DNA from: CAUZIZ01 sp965219005
GTDB taxonomy: Bacteria > Acidobacteriota > UBA6911 > RPQK01 > JAJDTT01
Direction of reading: 5' to 3'
Length of the DNA: 64,000 bases
Assembly: GCA_965219005.1 (NCBI GenBank)
Contig: CBDCMS010000002.1
Location: 1,299,259-1,363,258 of the forward strand
The position numbers were made by a program, and so were the translations under genes. Positions 33,731 through 42,824 of the stretch are shown here, piece by piece. Position 1 is the first letter of the stretch. Every line of letters begins with the position of its first letter. The notes under the pieces were generated by a model that had not been told where the DNA came from, did not search any database, and saw nothing but the letters and a program-made list of their open reading frames with translations.

Positions 33731-35062
33731 TTGGACTTGATTAGTTCGGTTGGAACGAGTTTGATTGCTTTCGTCTTTGTCCTCGGTGTCATGATCTTTG
33801 TCCACGAGCTTGGACACTACGCGGTTGCGAAGTTCCTGGGCATTGGGGTCGAAGTCTTTTCTCTTGGTTTTGGCCCAAGAATCCTTGGCTTCAGCAGAGG
33901 GGGCACCGACTATCGGGTTAGCCTGCTTCCCCTGGGCGGCTATGTGAAGATGGCCGGGGAGAATTACGACGAGGATCTCACCGGTTCTCAGGACGAGTTC
34001 CTCTCCCGCCCCAAGCTTCATCGCTTCGCCGTGGCCGTGGCCGGTCCCGTAATGAACATCCTTCTTGCCTGGATTCTCCTGGCTGTGAACTACACCGCGG
34101 GAGTTGAGGTCGCTGCCTACCGTGGTCAGCCCGCAGTGATTGGGGTGATCGCTCCTGACTCTCCCGCCGAGCAGGCCGGTATTCAGCTCAACGATCGAAT
34201 CGTAGCGATTGACGGAGACCCTACTCCGGCCTGGCAGCAGGTAGAGCTCGCCATTGGTACCAGCCCTAATCAGACCCTCAGGCTCAGTCTGGAGCGAGAA
34301 GACGGCAGCCGGGTCGACAAGGAGGTCAAAACGGCAACCCAGGGGACCTCTGAGATGGGCACCATAGGGGCGGGTCCTTTGGTTCCCTACGGGATAGAAC
34401 GCGTGGAGCCTGACTCCCCCGCTGCCGAATCTGGCCTTCGTCAGGGGGATGAACTCCTGCATGTGCACTACGACAGCGAAAGGGCGACCGGTTTTTACGA
34501 GATTCCCCGTTTCGTATCCGAGCATGAGGGAAAGCCCTTGCTCTTTACGATCCGTCGGCAGGAGGAGACCCTCGAGAAAACCATTATTCCCGTCATGATG
34601 GGAGACCGGGCGCGGATCGGAATCGTAGGTAAGGATCACTTCATCGTCGAGCGCTACGGTCCCTTGGAAGCCGTGGTTAAGTCAGCTGAGCGCAACGTTC
34701 AAATTACCGCACTCACCTTCTATATTGTGGGCAAGATTGTGACAGGGCACGCCTCCATGAAGACCATGTCTGGTCCTATCGAAATTGCTCGTTATTCAGG
34801 GGCCGCTGCGTCGAGCGGTCTGATTCACTTGATGGGCTTCATGGCTTTGGTGTCGCTTCAGCTGGGTATATTCAATCTGTTCCCCATTCCCATTCTGGAT
34901 GGTGGGGTTATCGCCCTGCTGGCCATCGAAGGGCTCATCGGCCGCGATCTCAGCCTTCCCGTAAAGGAACGGATTTTCCAGGTGGGCTTCGTATTCCTGG
35001 TGCTGCTCATGGGCGTCGTCATCTTCAATGACATTTCGAAGAACCTGCCCTTCTTCGATTGA
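33731..35062 (+). CDS. rseP: Site-2 intramembrane metalloprotease RseP
   Basis: Zinc protease of the inner membrane that cleaves anti-sigma factors and signal-peptide remnants. In 443 residues the zinc motif is H25-E-L-G-H29 in the first helix. The GGYVKMAGE motif and two PDZ domains (about 130-200 and 205-285) follow. The third-helix motif FNLFPIPILDGG carries the ligand Asp. The start is TTG at 33731, supported by AAGGAAGGA about 8 bases upstream. It closes the uppS-cdsA-dxr-rseP block. Confidence 0.96.
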   Translation: MDLISSVGTSLIAFVFVLGVMIFVHELGHYAVAKFLGIGVEVFSLGFGPRILGFSRGGTDYRVSLLPLGGYVKMAGENYDEDLTGSQDEFLSRPKLHRFAVAVAGPVMNILLAWILLAVNYTAGVEVAAYRGQPAVIGVIAPDSPAEQAGIQLNDRIVAIDGDPTPAWQQVELAIGTSPNQTLRLSLEREDGSRVDKEVKTATQGTSEMGTIGAGPLVPYGIERVEPDSPAAESGLRQGDELLHVHYDSERATGFYEIPRFVSEHEGKPLLFTIRRQEETLEKTIIPVMMGDRARIGIVGKDHFIVERYGPLEAVVKSAERNVQITALTFYIVGKIVTGHASMKTMSGPIEIARYSGAAASSGLIHLMGFMALVSLQLGIFNLFPIPILDGGVIALLAIEGLIGRDLSLPVKERIFQVGFVFLVLLMGVVIFNDISKNLPFFD

Positions 35063-35155
35063 GCGAAAGCACCCCAACAAGCCCGACTCCAGTTTCCTTC
35101 GTCCGGTCACACACCCTTGATTGCGCTGTCGCACACATAAAGAGGATCACTTGAA

Positions 35156-37894
35156 ATGGCATCTAGTCTGAACACTTTTGGTTCTAGATCTTCCCTCAAG
35201 ACGAGCGGCGGAGAACTCGATTTTTACGGGTTGGAAGGCCTTGAAAAGCGAGTAGGAGGAGTCAGTAGGCTCCCGTTTTCACTAAAGATCCTGCTGGAGG
35301 GCATGCTCCGCCACGAGGATGGAGTATCGGTGTCGGCCGACGATATCGAGGCTCTGGCCCGTTGGAGTCCTGGAGGCTCTTCCAACCGTGAGATCGCCTT
35401 CAGACCGGGGCGAGTACTGCTGCAAGACTTTACCGGTGTACCCAGTGTGGTGGACCTGGCCGCGATGAGGGATGCCCTGGCGGAAATCGGTGGGCGGCCC
35501 GAGCGGATCAATCCCCTGGTTCCGGCGGAACTTGTCATCGATCATTCCGTTCAGGTGGATTTCTTTGGGACCGGGCGATCCTTCCAGCTCAATGTCGAGA
35601 AGGAGTTCGAGCGAAACCAGGAGCGCTATGCCTTCCTGCGTTGGGGGCAGGCGGCCTTCGACAATTTTCGGGTGGTGCCTCCGGCGACGGGAATCGTGCA
35701 TCAAGTCAATCTGGAATATCTGGCCCGAGTCGTCCTCGAGACCGAAGAAAATGGTCGCCGTCTCTGTTTTCCAGACAGTCTGGTGGGCACGGACAGCCAC
35801 ACGACCATGATCAATGGTTTGGGTGTTCTGGGTTGGGGGGTAGGCGGAATCGAGGCCGAAGCTGCGATGCTCGGGCAGCCCATCAGTCTGCTTGCACCGC
35901 AGGTGGTAGGTTTCAGGCTCCACGGCAGTCTGCCTGAAGGAACCACCGCCACGGATCTGGTACTGACGATCACCCAGCGACTGCGTGAAAAGGGAGTAGT
36001 GGGTAAGTTCGTTGAGTTCTACGGCAAGGGTATTTCCAGTCTTTCCCTCGCAGACCGAGCAACGATTGGGAATATGTCCCCTGAATACGGCGCGACTTGT
36101 GCCCTTTTTCCCATCGATTCGGAGACCTCCAACTATCTTCGCCTCACGGCCCGTGATCCGGAGCAGATCGAGCTGGTTGAGACCTACGCCAAGGCCCAGG
36201 GATGGTTTCATGCCCCTGACAGTCCCGAACCCGAATACAGCGAGACGCTGGAGCTGGATCTGGGTACGGTCGAACCCAGTCTAGCGGGACCCAAGAGGCC
36301 GCAAGATCGCATCCCTCTCACACAAGCCAAGGTCGCCTTCGAGCAGGCGCTCCCCACCCTGGTCAAGTCTCCCTCCCAAGCAGGAGCTGAGAAGGTGGAG
36401 GCGGGTCAGAGCATACCCGGACCCCGTGTAGTTGTGAGCGTCCAGAGTGAGGGCGGGGTTCCCGAAGAAGTCGAGCTGGTTAACGGGGCCATCGTCATAG
36501 CCGCTATCACCAGCTGCACCAATACCTCCAATCCTTCGGTGATGCTGGGGGCAGGTTTGTTGGCCCAGAAGGCGGTTGAAAGAGGATTGAGGCGGAAGCC
36601 TTGGGTCAAGACGAGTCTGGCCCCGGGATCAAAGGTGGTCAGCGAGTATCTCGAGACCGCCGGTTTGATGCCTTACTTGAGCGAACTGGGATTCAATCTT
36701 GTCGGCTACGGTTGCACGACCTGTATCGGCAACAGCGGCCCACTGCCTGAGTCCATCTCCGAGGCGGTCCGAGAGCATGATCTGGTGGTGTGCGCGGTCC
36801 TTTCAGGTAATCGTAATTTTGAAGGTCGAATCAATCCCGATGTCAGGGCCAACTATCTAGCTTCTCCGCCCCTGGTTGTGGCCTATGCCTTGGCGGGTTC
36901 AATGAATGTAGATCTCTACCGCGAGCCCCTGGGGCAGGACCCGGATGGGCAAGATGTCTTCTTCCGAGAGCTCTGGCCCTCTCAGCGGGAGGTCCAGGAA
37001 GCAATGAGCACGGCAGTTAGTCCGGAGATGTTTCGGCGGAAGTATCAAGATGTTTTCAGCGGTGACGAGCGATGGCAATCTCTCCCCAGTCCCAGCGGTC
37101 AGCGCTTCGCTTGGGAGGAGCAGTCGACCTACGTGCGAAAGCCGTCGTTTTTCGAGGGTATGAGCCCCGAACCCGATCCGGTTCGCGATATCACCGGAAT
37201 GCGGGTGCTGGTCATGGTGGGTGACTCGGTGACTACCGATCACATTTCGCCGGCGGGATCGATACCGGAAGGGGGTCCTGCAGCCAACTATCTGCTGGAT
37301 CAAGGTGTGCGCTCGAGTGAGTTCAACTCCTTTGGTTCCCGGCGCGGAAATCACGAAGTGATGATGCGTGGGACCTTCGGTAACATCCGGCTTCGCAACC
37401 TCCTGGTGCCTGGAATTGAAGGTGGATTCACCCGTCACGTGTCCAGTTCCGAGCCCACTTCGATCTATGATGCCGCCATGAAATACCGTGATGAAGGGGT
37501 CTCTCTACTGGTGATTGCCGGGAAGGAATACGGCTCCGGATCCTCTCGGGACTGGGCCGCCAAGGGGACAAGCCTGCTCGGTGTCGAGGCGGTTCTGGCG
37601 GAGAGCTTCGAGCGCATCCATCGCAGCAACCTGATTGGGATGGGAGTCCTGCCACTGGAGTTCGAGGAAGGCCAGAACCGGGAGACTCTCGGTTTGAATG
37701 GCTCCGAAACCTATGATGTCCTGGGTCTCTCGAACGGCATGGAGCCCGGCCAGAAGCTCCGTTTGCGGGTGATTTCAGAGGACGGGACGGAAAGGGAAGT
37801 GAGCGTCCGGTCGCGAATCGATACTCCTAATGAGCTGATCTACTTCCAGCACAAGGGCATCCTTCCCTACGTACTCAGGGCAAGCGCGACGTAG
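35156..37894 (+). CDS. acnA: Aconitate hydratase (AcnA/IRP type)
   Basis: Interconverts citrate and isocitrate with a [4Fe-4S] cluster. The 912-residue length fits the AcnA/IRP1 type. Motifs are VGTDSHTTMINGLGVLGWGVGGIEAE near 212-237 and the cluster ligands in ITSCTNTSNPS and YGCTTCIGNSGPL. The swivel-domain GKEYGSGSSRDWAAKGTSLLGV comes near the C terminus. An AGAGGA ribosome site precedes the ATG. It stands as a single gene. No iron-responsive operator is evident. Confidence 0.97.
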   Translation: MASSLNTFGSRSSLKTSGGELDFYGLEGLEKRVGGVSRLPFSLKILLEGMLRHEDGVSVSADDIEALARWSPGGSSNREIAFRPGRVLLQDFTGVPSVVDLAAMRDALAEIGGRPERINPLVPAELVIDHSVQVDFFGTGRSFQLNVEKEFERNQERYAFLRWGQAAFDNFRVVPPATGIVHQVNLEYLARVVLETEENGRRLCFPDSLVGTDSHTTMINGLGVLGWGVGGIEAEAAMLGQPISLLAPQVVGFRLHGSLPEGTTATDLVLTITQRLREKGVVGKFVEFYGKGISSLSLADRATIGNMSPEYGATCALFPIDSETSNYLRLTARDPEQIELVETYAKAQGWFHAPDSPEPEYSETLELDLGTVEPSLAGPKRPQDRIPLTQAKVAFEQALPTLVKSPSQAGAEKVEAGQSIPGPRVVVSVQSEGGVPEEVELVNGAIVIAAITSCTNTSNPSVMLGAGLLAQKAVERGLRRKPWVKTSLAPGSKVVSEYLETAGLMPYLSELGFNLVGYGCTTCIGNSGPLPESISEAVREHDLVVCAVLSGNRNFEGRINPDVRANYLASPPLVVAYALAGSMNVDLYREPLGQDPDGQDVFFRELWPSQREVQEAMSTAVSPEMFRRKYQDVFSGDERWQSLPSPSGQRFAWEEQSTYVRKPSFFEGMSPEPDPVRDITGMRVLVMVGDSVTTDHISPAGSIPEGGPAANYLLDQGVRSSEFNSFGSRRGNHEVMMRGTFGNIRLRNLLVPGIEGGFTRHVSSSEPTSIYDAAMKYRDEGVSLLVIAGKEYGSGSSRDWAAKGTSLLGVEAVLAESFERIHRSNLIGMGVLPLEFEEGQNRETLGLNGSETYDVLGLSNGMEPGQKLRLRVISEDGTEREVSVRSRIDTPNELIYFQHKGILPYVLRASAT

Positions 37895-37982
37895 GGTCTG
37901 GTTGAGAATTGTCATAAATATTACATTTTATCTTCACACCCTCTTCGGCTGCTCTTTCCGGTTTCCTGGCGTCTGACTGGGT

Positions 37983-38057
37983 TGTAGCGGTGGTCTCCAG
38001 GCCGCCGTTCGAGCCAGAGGCTTGAAAGAATAGGACTTCGGCTTGGAGACCGAAGCC
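37983..38057. repeat. Dispersed palindromic repeat, family A copy 2
   Basis: GGTCTCCAGGCCGCCG on the left is mirrored by CGGCTTGGAGACCG on the right, with TCGAGCC-type middle sequence. It aligns with 54776-54853 and with the reverse complement of 17447-17522. It occupies part of the 428-bp gap (37895-38322) after acnA, where I see no gene. Confidence 0.7.
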
Positions 38058-38322
38058 ATGTCAGGTAATGAACTCTTCACCTTAGTCCTGCCCCCAGCCA
38101 CCGCTCTGACGTTGCGGCGAACTGTTCAAAAAGGAAATTGGGTCTGGCCACGCGCTTGCCCTCAGTGTATAATCCTGGCCAAGGTCGGGAGCATGGAACT
38201 GCCCGGTCTCGTCTCTCGACCCATCCTAGTACCTGATGGTACCGCCAGGGCGATCTGGTAGGCTTAGGCATACCCAATTTGCCTGCTGTCGTGTTGTGGT
38301 GCTTGCCGTAGGAGGGGACTGC

Positions 38323-39072
38323 GTGAGGAAGATTGATATCGCCAGCCGCCGAGTCCAGAAGTCGAGGCCCAATCTCGGTGTTCTGAAACTCCCATTACTG
38401 CTTTTGTTCTTTTCCTTTCTGACCCCGGATCTAAGCGGACAGATTACGAAATCGATTACGGGTTTCAGACCCCCCAAACTGGATCCTTCGATTGACAAGG
38501 TGGACTTGAGCCCGCTCTGGGACTTGGCCCAACAGCGGAGCGAAGAGGTGTCCGAGGCGGAGCTGAGAACTTTGGTCTGGTCCAACTTCCGATTCCTGTT
38601 CTACAACAAGTTGAATCGGAACAACTTTCTTGCGACTCCCAAACCAGATCTTGTTGTTGCGAAGATTGTTGGTGTTTTGAACCTGAATGAAAGGCTGGGA
38701 GTCTTAATAGGGGAGGCCCAGAGAAGTGCCAGCCGGGAAGCCTCCTGGGGGAAGAAGGCGAAGCTCGTGAGCGAGATTGACCGATCGGCTCGAAAGCTGC
38801 GAAGTGCTTTTTCCCAGTACTTTGTGGATGAAGGATCTACTACGTATCGGATCAAGGTGGCCAAGACAAACGCAAAGCCGATCCAGTTCAGGTACTGTTT
38901 GATCCAGTTGAATCACGTCAACATGTCGTTGACCAGAGAATTAGATCGTTACTTCTTCAATCCTGCCCCCGGGCTGGTGAGGCTGTCAGAATATCAGAGT
39001 AGCTCCATCGCCGTTCTTTGTGAGTCGCTGGTAAAATTGTCCGTTTTTACCAAAAAGGTATTACGGAACTAG
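38323..39072 (+). CDS. Unidentified secreted protein
   Basis: I do not recognise this 249-residue protein. The GTG at 38323 has a strong GGAGGGG site about 6 bases upstream and gives a basic start (MRKIDIASRRVQK). A hydrophobic signal segment (LKLPLLLLFFSFLTPDLSG, about 22-40) follows. The mature part is mixed helical and basic, with no repeats, Cys clusters or known catalytic motifs. A longer in-frame start at 38236 exists but adds non-conserved-looking residues. It lies between acnA and the M28 peptidase with no evident operon partner. Confidence 0.65.
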   Translation: MRKIDIASRRVQKSRPNLGVLKLPLLLLFFSFLTPDLSGQITKSITGFRPPKLDPSIDKVDLSPLWDLAQQRSEEVSEAELRTLVWSNFRFLFYNKLNRNNFLATPKPDLVVAKIVGVLNLNERLGVLIGEAQRSASREASWGKKAKLVSEIDRSARKLRSAFSQYFVDEGSTTYRIKVAKTNAKPIQFRYCLIQLNHVNMSLTRELDRYFFNPAPGLVRLSEYQSSSIAVLCESLVKLSVFTKKVLRN

Positions 39073-39251
39073 CACGGATCTCACCGAGCTTGGTGCGGCG
39101 TACTCTACAGTCTGGGAACCCAGGTCGTTGTCTCAGCAGCGTGAGTGCTGGATTGCTCCAGGCAGCGCTTAGGAGGCGCGATACGGTCAAGATTGCTCCC
39201 ACCGCGATCTTGGTGGGTGCTCCAGAAAGAGAAAGAGAAAGAGGAGGATGA

Positions 39252-41030
39252 ATGAAGTGCTTTAGAGTGCTCGGACTGCTGCTCCTCTTCTCCTCTCAGG
39301 CAATCCTTGCTAACGACGACTACAGGCTGCAAGAGCACCTGCGTTATCTCTCCTCTGATGAGCTGAAGGGGCGGGGGAACAATCGCCCCGAGATTGATGT
39401 GGCTGCACAGTACGTGGCAGAAGAGTTCCGCCGCTACGGACTCACACCCGCCGGCGATGACGGAAGCTATTTTCAGCACTTCTCGGTCAAGATGGGCCAG
39501 AAGAAAGGCCTGAAGAACTCTCTGACGGTCAACCACATCGACACCACTTTCCAGTTGCAGCAGGATAAAGATTATCAGCTCCTGACTTTTGGACCCCAGA
39601 ACCGGGTTCGTGGTCCGTTGGCTTTTGCCGGTTTCGGCATCACCGCTCCGGAGCTCAGCTATGATGACTATGCGGGCCTCGATGTGCGGGGAAAGATCGT
39701 CCTGGTGTACGAGCATGAGCCTCAGGAGAGTTCCCCTAATAGTCCTTTTCGCGGACAGGAACTGACTCACTACGGAACCGTTACCTACAAGGTCATGAAC
39801 GCCAAGCAGAGAGGAGCCTTGGCGGTGATTCTCCTGCCTGACAGGTTCAATCACCCCAGACCCGAAGCCTCCCCCCCGGGATCACCGGAGACGGTGGCCA
39901 ACATGGGTATCCCAACGGTTAGACTCCTTGACCGCTGGGGACGACGGTTGCTTGAAACGAGTGGTCGGGACCTCGGGAAAATCAATCTCTGGCTTCATAC
40001 TCACCTCACGCCCTACTCGTTCGAGTTCGGCGATGTCTCGGTCGAGCTGGGAGCGGATGTCGTCGAGGTTCGGCGCAAACTGAAGAACGTTCTTGGATTT
40101 GTCCGCGGGCAAACGGATGAAGTGATTGTCGTAGGAGCTCATTACGACCATCTGGGGCTGGGGGACAACGCCTCTCTTGCCTCGGACAAGATCGGAGAGG
40201 TTCACAACGGAGCAGATGACAATGCGTCGGGGGTCTCCGGCCTATTGTTGCTGGCAGAAGAGCTCTCAATGATGTCCCCCCGACGGAGTCTGTTGTTCAT
40301 CGCGTTCGCCGGGGAGGAGCTTGGCTTGCTGGGGTCTCAGTTCTATACGGAGCATCCGGTGTCTCCTCTGGAGAAGACAGTGGCCATGGTCAATCTGGAT
40401 ATGATTGGACGTAGCGATGGCGATGTGCTCATCGGAGGCATCGGTACCGCTTCGGTGTTTCCTCCGATCCTGAATGAGATCGAAGCCGACTATCCCTTGC
40501 GGTTCAAGTACTCACAGACTCCCCGCGGGTCCAGTGACCATCTTTCCTTTGATGCAAAGAAGGTTCCAGTGCTCTTCTTCTTCTCAGGCCTGCATCGCGA
40601 CTATCACAAGCCTTCGGACGATTGGGAGAAGATCAACCTGGTTCGGACCCGCCAGATTATTGGAGTGGTCCAGAAGCTGATCCTGCGTGTGGACCAGCTG
40701 GAAGAGCCCCCTCAGTACGTGGATCTCCGCAGCGATCGCCTGAGCAGTCCCCGGAATCCTCAGTTCGGCTTCGTTCCGGATATGAGCTGGGTTCTGGGAG
40801 GTGTCCGATTGGGACATGTTCTTGAAGACACCCCGGCCGAGCACGCGGGACTCGTGAATGGGGACGTGTTGGTCCGATTCGATGGAACTGAGGTCAACAA
40901 TCTACGTGCTTTTCGATCCCTTCTGGAAGAAAAGAATCCTGGAGACCGGGTTGAGGTAGGGGTGGTCCGCCAGGGAAGCATGGTGAGTTTGACAGTCCAG
41001 CTGAAACCCTCAGAGTCCTCGCAGGAATAA
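39252..41030 (+). CDS. Secreted M28-family zinc aminopeptidase with PDZ domain
   Basis: A 592-residue exported metallopeptidase. A signal peptide (MKCFRVLGLLLLFSSQAILA) is followed by a PA-type insert domain (about 125-245). The peptidase core has its zinc ligands visible: H in VVGAHYDHLG, D in HNGADDNASG, EE in AFAGEELGLLGS, D in MVNLDMIGR and H in SGLHRDYHKPSDD. A C-terminal PDZ domain (about 500-580, VLEDTPAEHAGLVNGDVLVRFDG) may recruit substrates. It probably digests peptides in the periplasm or outside the cell. The ATG has AGGAGG a few bases upstream. Confidence 0.93.
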   Translation: MKCFRVLGLLLLFSSQAILANDDYRLQEHLRYLSSDELKGRGNNRPEIDVAAQYVAEEFRRYGLTPAGDDGSYFQHFSVKMGQKKGLKNSLTVNHIDTTFQLQQDKDYQLLTFGPQNRVRGPLAFAGFGITAPELSYDDYAGLDVRGKIVLVYEHEPQESSPNSPFRGQELTHYGTVTYKVMNAKQRGALAVILLPDRFNHPRPEASPPGSPETVANMGIPTVRLLDRWGRRLLETSGRDLGKINLWLHTHLTPYSFEFGDVSVELGADVVEVRRKLKNVLGFVRGQTDEVIVVGAHYDHLGLGDNASLASDKIGEVHNGADDNASGVSGLLLLAEELSMMSPRRSLLFIAFAGEELGLLGSQFYTEHPVSPLEKTVAMVNLDMIGRSDGDVLIGGIGTASVFPPILNEIEADYPLRFKYSQTPRGSSDHLSFDAKKVPVLFFFSGLHRDYHKPSDDWEKINLVRTRQIIGVVQKLILRVDQLEEPPQYVDLRSDRLSSPRNPQFGFVPDMSWVLGGVRLGHVLEDTPAEHAGLVNGDVLVRFDGTEVNNLRAFRSLLEEKNPGDRVEVGVVRQGSMVSLTVQLKPSESSQE

Positions 41031-41102
41031 CTTCGTGGAGTTGGCGCTCAGATTTGGTGTGAAGAGGGGATGCCAGAACGTGAAGTTACTCTTGAACGAT
41101 CC

Positions 41103-41645
41103 CTAAATGAAGATCTCCTCGTCGGGGGTTACGTCCCGCGATCTGCCTCGATCAGGGGTGGAGAGTAGGCGAGTCAACGTTGCCAAAACGGCTCTCATCA
41201 CTGCGGATACCTCCAGGGCAGGCTCCAGGATGGCTCGGTGGACTCGAAAAGTCTGGCGCGAAAGCCGGCTTAGGACTCTGTCTACTTGGCCGGATACTGG
41301 AGTTAGATTGTTCCGCAGGATAGCTAGGGCCTGCTGTGTGGTTTGGTCCGCCTGCTGTATCGCGGAACTGATCCTGCTGAGCTCGAGCGAAAACCTCTCC
41401 TGGGCCACGGCCACGCCCCTCGACAAGCTCTGAATCTGAGTCAGAACTCCCGAAGTCAGCTTCAAGGTATCTTCTACTCGTCGAGCGACCAGAGGCACTT
41501 GCTCCCTCAGCTTTTTCAGATTCCTTGAAAACACGAGGCTGAAGATGAGGTAGACGACCGCCTGGAAAATGACGAGGCCCGCCATCGCGATGACGCAGAT
41601 AGCCACCAGTTCCGGATTCCGTCCACTCATCGAAAATACCCCCAT
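41103..41645 (-). CDS. Membrane-anchored coiled-coil protein (DUF948-like)
   Basis: A 180-residue protein with one N-terminal transmembrane helix (LVAICVIAMAGLVIFQAVVYLIFSLVF, about 13-39). A long helical region rich in Leu/Gln/Arg follows, with regular spacing typical of DUF948-type proteins. The tail is basic and then acidic (DVTPDEEIFI). Function is unknown; similar proteins are called general stress or cell-envelope proteins. ATG 41645 has GGAGG only 3 bases upstream, so the second ATG (MSGRN, 41630) may be the true start. A 42-residue membrane protein lies just upstream on the same strand. Confidence 0.65.
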   Translation of the reverse strand: MGVFSMSGRNPELVAICVIAMAGLVIFQAVVYLIFSLVFSRNLKKLREQVPLVARRVEDTLKLTSGVLTQIQSLSRGVAVAQERFSLELSRISSAIQQADQTTQQALAILRNNLTPVSGQVDRVLSRLSRQTFRVHRAILEPALEVSAVMRAVLATLTRLLSTPDRGRSRDVTPDEEIFI

Positions 41646-41697
41646 GTGCCTCCACCCGACAACTTGAACCTAGTCAGCTAGATTACCGCGGTGCCGC

Positions 41698-41826
41698 TTA
41701 GACCGCCGAATTCCTGGTCCGCTCGAACCAACGCAGACGGATAACTCGAAAAAGTATGTATACCGAAAGAAAGACGTAGAATCCAGCGATGGACAACAAG
41801 ACTGCTAAGACCGGCCAACTACTCAT
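41698..41826 (-). CDS. Small single-pass membrane protein
   Basis: A 42-residue protein, MSSWPVLAVLLSIAGFYVFL and on to a basic end (RVIRLRWFERTRNSAV). One transmembrane helix covers most of it. The ATG at 41826 has a GAGAGGA ribosome site 4-5 bases upstream, which supports translation. It lies 52 bases before the DUF948-like gene, so the two may form a small envelope operon. No known family is recognised. The positive C terminus suggests it stays in the cytoplasm. Confidence 0.55.
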   Translation of the reverse strand: MSSWPVLAVLLSIAGFYVFLSVYILFRVIRLRWFERTRNSAV

Positions 41827-42160
41827 GATTCCTCTCGACTGTTCTCCTCCCCGGTACCCTTCCCTCTCTACTGTATTAACGGAATAGATGCATGTTGGGG
41901 GCCAAAGTCGGCAAAGAAAGTAGGAGGAATCATGAATCCTGGGCCTTAGTGGACTTCTTTGGTTTTGTTTTCTTCCCTCCAAAGGATTCGGGGTGTCAGA
42001 TGAGGCAGTGGCCCATGGTAGCATTGCAGCAGGTCGACGGTGGGTGGTCTCTCCATCTGAGGAGGTCATGGGAAGAGGTGTTTGTTCGCCTTCCCAATTG
42101 GAATCGGTTGAAGAGGAATATTCTAGCCGTGATTGTGGTTTCTGACGGGTGGAACTTCTG
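41827..42160. other. Intergenic region without a recognisable gene
   Basis: This 334-bp stretch separates the small membrane protein gene (minus) from the next gene (plus). Open frames exist but have no ribosome site and no protein-like pattern. No repeat shared with other gaps was seen. Confidence 0.4.
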
Positions 42161-42691
42161 ATGAGGCCGACTTCGGGAGTGCCGGAGCATCATCCTTTGA
42201 GGGGGCTCTTCTTGAGCCTCACTGATCGAGCGCTCACCCACACCTCTTTGAGAGACAAGGATATCCTCCAGTATCTCAGCGACCTGCTCATGTCCTCTAT
42301 GTACCTGGAGAATCTCTACAAGCTCAAGGACGAGAACGGGAAACGGCTCGAGTACCTTGTGGATATGCTGGAGCATGCATCTCAACAGGGTTCGGTAGTA
42401 GAGAGAAAGGGTTCGTACCAACAGATCGGCGACTATAGTTTGTTCGTTCTGGGTATGTTTCCGGAGAGCCTCGGCCGCGGGAGAGTAGCTCTTTCACCAT
42501 CCTACTACGCCCAGACTGGCCGGCACAGTTATAGAGTTGCCAGTGAGTTGGAGTCAGACCAGAAGACGACTGTTGTGTTCAAGAAACTTGCAGGGAAGTT
42601 CGAGCGCTGCGTCCTCTCCTTGAACTGGGTAAAAGAGTACACCGCCGATCCCTTCTATCAGTATATGCTGCGGCAATTCGGCATCACCTGA
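42161..42691 (+). CDS. Unidentified soluble protein
   Basis: A 176-residue protein without signal peptide or transmembrane helix. The sequence (DILQYLSDLLMSSMYLENLYKL, QQIGDYSLFVLGMFPESLGR, YRVASELESDQKTTVVFKKLAGKFERCVLSLNWVKEY) looks like a real, mostly helical folded protein. I do not recognise a family or active site. The ATG at 42161 and a GTG at 42149 are both possible; neither has a strong ribosome site. It precedes queG by 133 bp on the same strand. Confidence 0.65.
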   Translation: MRPTSGVPEHHPLRGLFLSLTDRALTHTSLRDKDILQYLSDLLMSSMYLENLYKLKDENGKRLEYLVDMLEHASQQGSVVERKGSYQQIGDYSLFVLGMFPESLGRGRVALSPSYYAQTGRHSYRVASELESDQKTTVVFKKLAGKFERCVLSLNWVKEYTADPFYQYMLRQFGIT

Positions 42692-42824
42692 GCCGAAACT
42701 TCATCCGCTAGAAGATGATGCTAGAGCCGGCTCTAGCAGGGTAGCTAGAGATATTCACGGTTAAGGTCGGCAAAGTTCCTTTCTCGAACGGCGCAGCACG
42801 GCTAGGGGTGGGGCTGATTCCATC

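Noticed and set aside
41892..42161. An 89-codon plus-strand frame before the unidentified gene at 42161
   Set aside because: No ribosome site, no protein-like pattern, and it runs into the next gene's start. Probably chance.
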